A DNA stretch of 64,000 bases from Meandrina meandrites. Lineage: Eukaryota; Cnidaria; Anthozoa; Scleractinia; Meandrinidae. The notes beneath the pieces were generated by a model. It was not told the DNA's origin. It ran no database searches and saw only the letters and a program-made list of their open reading frames with translations. The DNA lies in assembly GCA_963693305.1 (NCBI GenBank), contig OY855905.1, positions 47,703,895-47,767,894 on the forward strand. Reading direction: 5' to 3'. The translations under genes were made by a program, and so were the position numbers. Positions 63,783-64,000 of this stretch are shown here, piece by piece; position 1 is the first letter of the stretch; the number at the start of each line of letters is the position of its first letter.

Positions 63783-64000
63783 AGGCCCGGCCAAACGCTC
63801 GCAACATTTCAACGCAACATCGTTGGGTCGTGTTGCGAGATGTTGTGAAGAAGTTGCACACAACATGTTGCTTACGTTTGGCCACCCTGTTGCAATATGT
63901 TGCGAGATGTTGGATGACGCTTTGAAATAGCAAATCGAACTACAACCCTCGTCAAAAATGTTGGGAAGGTTTCTTATTTCTCTCCACCCCTCCCCCTCAT
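63783..64000. mobile_element. MITE start with GGCCCGGCCAAACG end, runs off the right edge
   Basis: Begins GGCCCGGCCAAACGC; the interior repeats GCAACAT and TGTTGCGAGATGTTG in both orientations, and GTTTGGCCA recurs at about 63878. The right end is not seen, so the limit given is the window edge. Confidence 0.55.

Overview
This window is nuclear DNA of an animal. Genes are spread over many short exons with GT-AG introns, the intergenic DNA is AT-rich, and tRNA-derived SINEs, LINE remnants, many short inverted-repeat DNA elements and simple repeats are present. Gene content (a vertebrate-like dymeclin, a MEAK7-type TLDc protein, a LYSMD1-type protein, a one-exon class A GPCR, an AIG1/GIMAP GTPase and a Hedgehog-type Hint module) fits a cnidarian, most likely an anthozoan such as a stony coral. 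The species call is inference.

Layout. (1) 371-8527, minus: the first 12 coding exons of dymeclin; the rest lies left of the window. (2) 8528-8762: a 235-bp gap holding both start regions of a head-to-head pair. (3) 8763-20511, plus: a complete 13-exon, 454-residue MEAK7-like TLDc gene. (4) 22533-23489, minus: an intronless rhodopsin-class GPCR. (5) 23.5-30.6 kb: no recognisable host gene, two non-autonomous DNA transposons with clear target duplications. (6) 30649-35708, plus: a LYSMD1-like gene of three exons whose introns carry two further DNA elements and a 54-bp minisatellite. (7) 35.7-43.1 kb: repeats only. (8) 43075-56530, plus: a gene joining a JmjC/cupin_8 oxygenase, an aldo-keto reductase and an eight-repeat PQQ-type beta-propeller in one reading frame. 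It has two alternative duplicated first coding exons (43075-44109 and 45820-46782), a GC-AG intron, and a tRNA-His-like gene inside its ninth intron. (9) 56.6-60.8 kb: SINE, MITEs, a LINE remnant and a 28-bp tandem array. (10) 60841-63631, minus: an AIG1/GIMAP GTPase joined through a coiled coil to a Hedgehog-type self-splicing Hint module.

The two domain fusions in (8) and (10) are the most unusual content. All exon chains were built by hand from splice sites, phase and family similarity; in each complete gene the exon lengths sum to a multiple of three. No transcript or database evidence was available, so splice choices and novelty claims remain to be tested. The remaining genes look like ordinary single-copy host genes with no visible functional link to one another, apart from the shared DYM/MEAK7 promoter gap.
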